From the NCBI GenBank assembly GCA_023230985.1, contig JALNWH010000041.1, positions 1 to 15,719 of the forward strand: a stretch of 15,719 nt of DNA. The letters run 5' to 3'. The translations under genes were made by a program, and so were the position numbers. Below are positions 13,865 through 15,719 of the stretch, piece after piece. Each line of letters opens with the position of its first letter. Position 1 is the stretch's first letter. The notes under the pieces are model-generated. The model saw nothing but the letters and a program-made list of their open reading frames with translations, was not told where the DNA came from and made no database searches. This DNA comes from Bacillota bacterium. GTDB taxonomy: Bacteria > Bacillota > Clostridia > Lutisporales > Lutisporaceae.

Positions 13865-15232
13865 ATGGAAACCAACAACAATATTAGTGAATTAATTGAA
13901 AGATCCAAGCTTGCACAAAAAGCGTTTGAAAAGTTTAATCAAGAAGAAGTGGATGAAATAGTAAAAACTATTGGTAAAACAATTTTTGATAATGCCGAAG
14001 AGCTTGCAAGATTAGCCGTAGATGAAACCGGTATGGGAGTCTATGAAGATAAAGTTGTAAAAAACAAGGGCAAAGCAAAAACAATTTGGAATGATTTAAA
14101 AAATAAGAAATCAGTAGGAATAATAGAAAGAAATGAGTCTTTAGGCATACAAAAAATAGCCAAGCCCATGGGCGTTGTAGCTGCTATAATGCCAACTACT
14201 AATCCAATAGTAACTATGATGAGCAATTCTATGTTTGCTTTAAAAGGTCGAAACTCTATTATAATAGCACCGCACCCTAGAGCAAAAAAATGTAACTTGA
14301 GAACCGTTGAATTAGTCAATGAAGCTATTAGCAAACTCAATGCACCTAAATTTTTGATACAAACTGTTGAGGAGCCAAGCATAGAACTTTCAAATTTAAT
14401 TATGAAATCCTCAGATGTGATAATAGCTACAGGCGGTTCTGGTATGGTAAAAGCTGCATATAGCAGTGGTAAGCCGTCTTACGGAGTAGGTCCGGGAAAT
14501 GTCCAAATTGTTATAGACAGAGATATTGATATTAAAGATGCAGTCGCTAAAATCATACATGGACGAACATTTGACAATGGTATTATTTGTTCCGGAGAGC
14601 AATCAGTTATTATTCATGAAGATGATTATGAAAAGGTCCTTGATGAATTTGAAAAAAACAATTGCCATATCATTAAAAATTCCGAAGCGAAAAATGCATT
14701 GAGAAAAGTGCTATTCCCTGATGGTAAAATAATGAATAGAGATGCTGTAGGACAATCACCTTATAATTTAGGAAAATTAGCAGGTTTACCCATAACAAAA
14801 GATACAAAAGTAATATTAGCTGAAGCTGATGCAATAGGTAAGGGTGATTTGTTCTGCAAAGAAAAAATGTGTCCTGTATTAGCAACGTTTAAATATAAAA
14901 ATTTTGAAGAAGCCGTTAATATCGCCCAAACAAATCTTGAATTAGAAGGAAAGGGACACACGGCAGGAATATATTCACATGATTTAGAACATATAGAATA
15001 CGCTGGATTAAATCTCACTGTTAGTAGATTAGTAGTAAATCAACCTACTTCAACCACTGCTGGTGGAAGTATGTTCAACGGCTTTGCTCCTACAACCACT
15101 TTAGGCTGTGGTACTTGGGGAAATAATAGTATTTCAGAAAATTTTACCTATAAACATATGATTAATATTTCACGAATAGGATTTTACCATGAAAATAAAA
15201 CAATGCCAACAGATGAAGAAATCTGGCAGTAG
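13865..15232 (+). CDS. CoA-acylating aldehyde dehydrogenase (SucD/SauS/AdhE N-domain-like)
   Basis: Oxidises an aldehyde to the acyl-CoA with NAD(P) and CoA, or the reverse. Its 455 residues align end to end with succinate-semialdehyde (SucD) and acetaldehyde/sulfoacetaldehyde acylating dehydrogenases. The catalytic cysteine is C242 in FDNGIICSGEQ. The cofactor-side segment GVVAAIMPTTNPIVT (103-117), YGVGPGN (206-212) and the C-terminal TTLGCGTWGNNSISEN (411-426) are all present. There is no fused alcohol dehydrogenase as in AdhE, and no N-terminal extension of the kind used for microcompartment targeting in EutE/PduP. The ATG lies 7 bases after GGAG. It has its own sigma-54 promoter and a strong terminator, and is followed by a glycyl radical enzyme gene. 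Which aldehyde it uses is not resolved. Confidence 0.92.
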   Translation: METNNNISELIERSKLAQKAFEKFNQEEVDEIVKTIGKTIFDNAEELARLAVDETGMGVYEDKVVKNKGKAKTIWNDLKNKKSVGIIERNESLGIQKIAKPMGVVAAIMPTTNPIVTMMSNSMFALKGRNSIIIAPHPRAKKCNLRTVELVNEAISKLNAPKFLIQTVEEPSIELSNLIMKSSDVIIATGGSGMVKAAYSSGKPSYGVGPGNVQIVIDRDIDIKDAVAKIIHGRTFDNGIICSGEQSVIIHEDDYEKVLDEFEKNNCHIIKNSEAKNALRKVLFPDGKIMNRDAVGQSPYNLGKLAGLPITKDTKVILAEADAIGKGDLFCKEKMCPVLATFKYKNFEEAVNIAQTNLELEGKGHTAGIYSHDLEHIEYAGLNLTVSRLVVNQPTSTTAGGSMFNGFAPTTTLGCGTWGNNSISENFTYKHMINISRIGFYHENKTMPTDEEIWQ

Positions 15233-15276
15233 TCTGTAATATATTGTATTTGGTGAAAGCCAATTAAAAAATTATG

Positions 15277-15318
15277 AAACGTCTGTACTTTTTCCTGACG
15301 GATTACAGACGTTTTTTT
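15277..15318 (+). terminator. Intrinsic terminator after the aldehyde dehydrogenase gene
   Basis: A perfect 11-base stem (AAACGTCTGTA 15277-15287 with TACAGACGTTT 15304-15314) is followed by a run of seven T ending at 15318. The 16-base loop can itself fold through TCC/GGA. The element begins 45 bases after the stop codon, so the aldehyde dehydrogenase is probably transcribed alone or with limited read-through. Confidence 0.88.
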
Positions 15319-15363
15319 ATTGTATGTTCATTACAATCTGTCTTTAATATATTAAATAATCCT

Positions 15364-15385
15364 GATGCTTCTTTGATGCTTCTTT
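15364..15385. repeat. 11-base direct tandem repeat
   Basis: GATGCTTCTTT occurs twice back to back (15364-15374 and 15375-15385), followed by more T. Probably a replication-slippage product in spacer DNA; no function is evident. Confidence 0.8.
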
Positions 15386-15532
15386 TTTTTAATTTTATAA
15401 CATTCTAAAACAATCGTTTCAGCTTGTACAAAATATGTTTGTATTATAAAATAAATGGTATATTACAGATATTTAGCACTTAAATAATAATTATATAGTG
15501 GAATCTAGATAATCATGATATAAAAATATAAT

Positions 15533-15596
15533 GGAAAGGGGTCTGTCTTTATGAAGGATAACACGGAAAGGGGTCTGTCTTTATGAAGGATAACAC
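15533..15596 (+). repeat. Exact 32-bp tandem duplication covering ribosome site and start codon
   Basis: Two identical 32-base units (15533-15564 and 15565-15596) follow each other with no spacer, and the next five bases repeat the unit's beginning. Each unit contains a GGAAAGGGG ribosome site, an ATG 9 bases later, and the first codons of the glycyl radical enzyme. Because 32 is not a multiple of three, the two ATG codons are in different frames. Confidence 0.97.
15551..15586 (+). CDS. Leader ORF (11 codons) made by the duplication, overlapping the next start
   Basis: The first ATG of the duplicated segment opens the frame MKDNTERGLSL and stops at TGA 15584-15586. That stop overlaps the second ATG (15583) as ATGA, the classic arrangement for translational coupling. 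It has the same strong ribosome site as the main gene. It may be translated and affect the output of the following gene, or simply be a by-product of a recent slippage event. Confidence 0.5.
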   Translation: MKDNTERGLSL

Positions 15597-15719
15597 GGAA
15601 AAGGCTTATATGGAACGTATAAATAAATTAAAGCAACGGGTTTTGGATACTAGACCGGAAGTGGATTTAGAAAACGCAAGGATACTTACGGAAAGCTATA
15701 TGGAAACTGACGGGGAGCC
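15583..15719 (+). CDS. Glycyl radical enzyme, N-terminal fragment (PFL2/CutC/IslA-like), cut by window end
   Basis: Only the first 45 codons are present. The sequence RINKLKQRVLDTRPEVDLEN followed by ARILTESYMETDGE is the characteristic N-terminus of glycyl radical eliminases and dehydratases (choline TMA-lyase, isethionate sulfite-lyase, diol dehydratases, PFL2 group), which typically reads RI..L..R.L...P.I..ERA...TES..ETEGEP. The catalytic cysteine and the glycyl radical loop lie beyond the window, so the reaction cannot be assigned. Such enzymes are oxygen-sensitive and need an activating radical-SAM enzyme, expected next door. Several of them make aldehydes, which fits the acylating aldehyde dehydrogenase just upstream. 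Confidence 0.8.
   Translation, partial: MKDNTEKAYMERINKLKQRVLDTRPEVDLENARILTESYMETDGE

Larger units (their letters stand above)
15233..15582. other. Intergenic region between aldehyde dehydrogenase and glycyl radical enzyme genes
   Basis: These 350 bases contain the terminator at 15277-15318, an 11-base tandem repeat at 15364-15385, AT-rich sequence, and the duplicated ribosome-site/start segment beginning at 15533. I found no sigma-54 motif and no convincing -35/-10 pair for the next gene, although weak TATA-like matches occur around 15442-15464. Confidence 0.55.

Noticed and set aside
14041..14382. 113-codon minus-strand frame inside the aldehyde dehydrogenase gene
   Set aside because: Its hydrophobic look comes from the reverse complement of conserved codons; no start signal and no family resemblance.
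15364..15385. Tandem repeat considered as the beginning of a CRISPR array or an iteron origin
   Set aside because: Only two 11-base copies with no spacers and no associated genes; slippage in spacer DNA is the simpler explanation.
15437..15464. Sigma-70 promoter for the glycyl radical enzyme gene
   Set aside because: TTGTAT and TATATT are only 14 bases apart and other combinations are no better; too weak to call in AT-rich DNA.

Overview
This looks like a chromosomal segment of an AT-rich, Gram-positive anaerobe of the Clostridia type. The basis is low GC with strong GGAGG ribosome-binding sites, GTG and TTG starts, a sigma-54 activator of the RocR kind, an acylating aldehyde dehydrogenase of the SucD/AdhE family, and the start of a glycyl radical enzyme. 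No rRNA, tRNA, CRISPR array or insertion sequence is seen.

Left part (1-2576, leftward genes): a possible promoter and ribosome-binding site for a gene leaving the left edge, a DNA-repair alkyltransferase (ogt type), a leucine dehydrogenase-family enzyme, and a small NimA/pyridoxamine-oxidase-like flavoprotein.

Middle part (2508-11627, leftward): one long probable operon. It runs from a sigma-54 promoter (11612-11627) through a ThDP-dependent decarboxylase/acetolactate-synthase-like enzyme, an Asp/Glu-racemase-superfamily enzyme, a complete dipeptide/oligopeptide-type ABC importer (binding lipoprotein, two permeases, two ATPases) and a short-chain dehydrogenase. It ends at a strong hairpin terminator (2508-2556).

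Right part (11948-15719): a leftward PAS / AAA+ / Fis-type sigma-54 activator, then rightward an acylating aldehyde dehydrogenase behind a second, near-identical sigma-54 promoter (13752-13767). A terminator follows, and then the first 45 codons of a glycyl radical enzyme of the PFL2/CutC/IslA-like eliminase group. The start of that gene carries an exact 32-bp tandem duplication, which creates an 11-codon leader ORF overlapping the real start as ATGA.

How it may work together (inference): the PAS activator probably senses a small ligand and switches on both sigma-54 promoters. The importer would bring in a substrate. The racemase-like, ThDP and SDR enzymes would process it, and a resulting aldehyde (from the ThDP decarboxylase or the glycyl radical eliminase) would be oxidised to acyl-CoA by the aldehyde dehydrogenase. 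The substrate cannot be read from the sequence. The combination does not match a textbook pathway I can name, and it is the main candidate for an undescribed catabolic system here.
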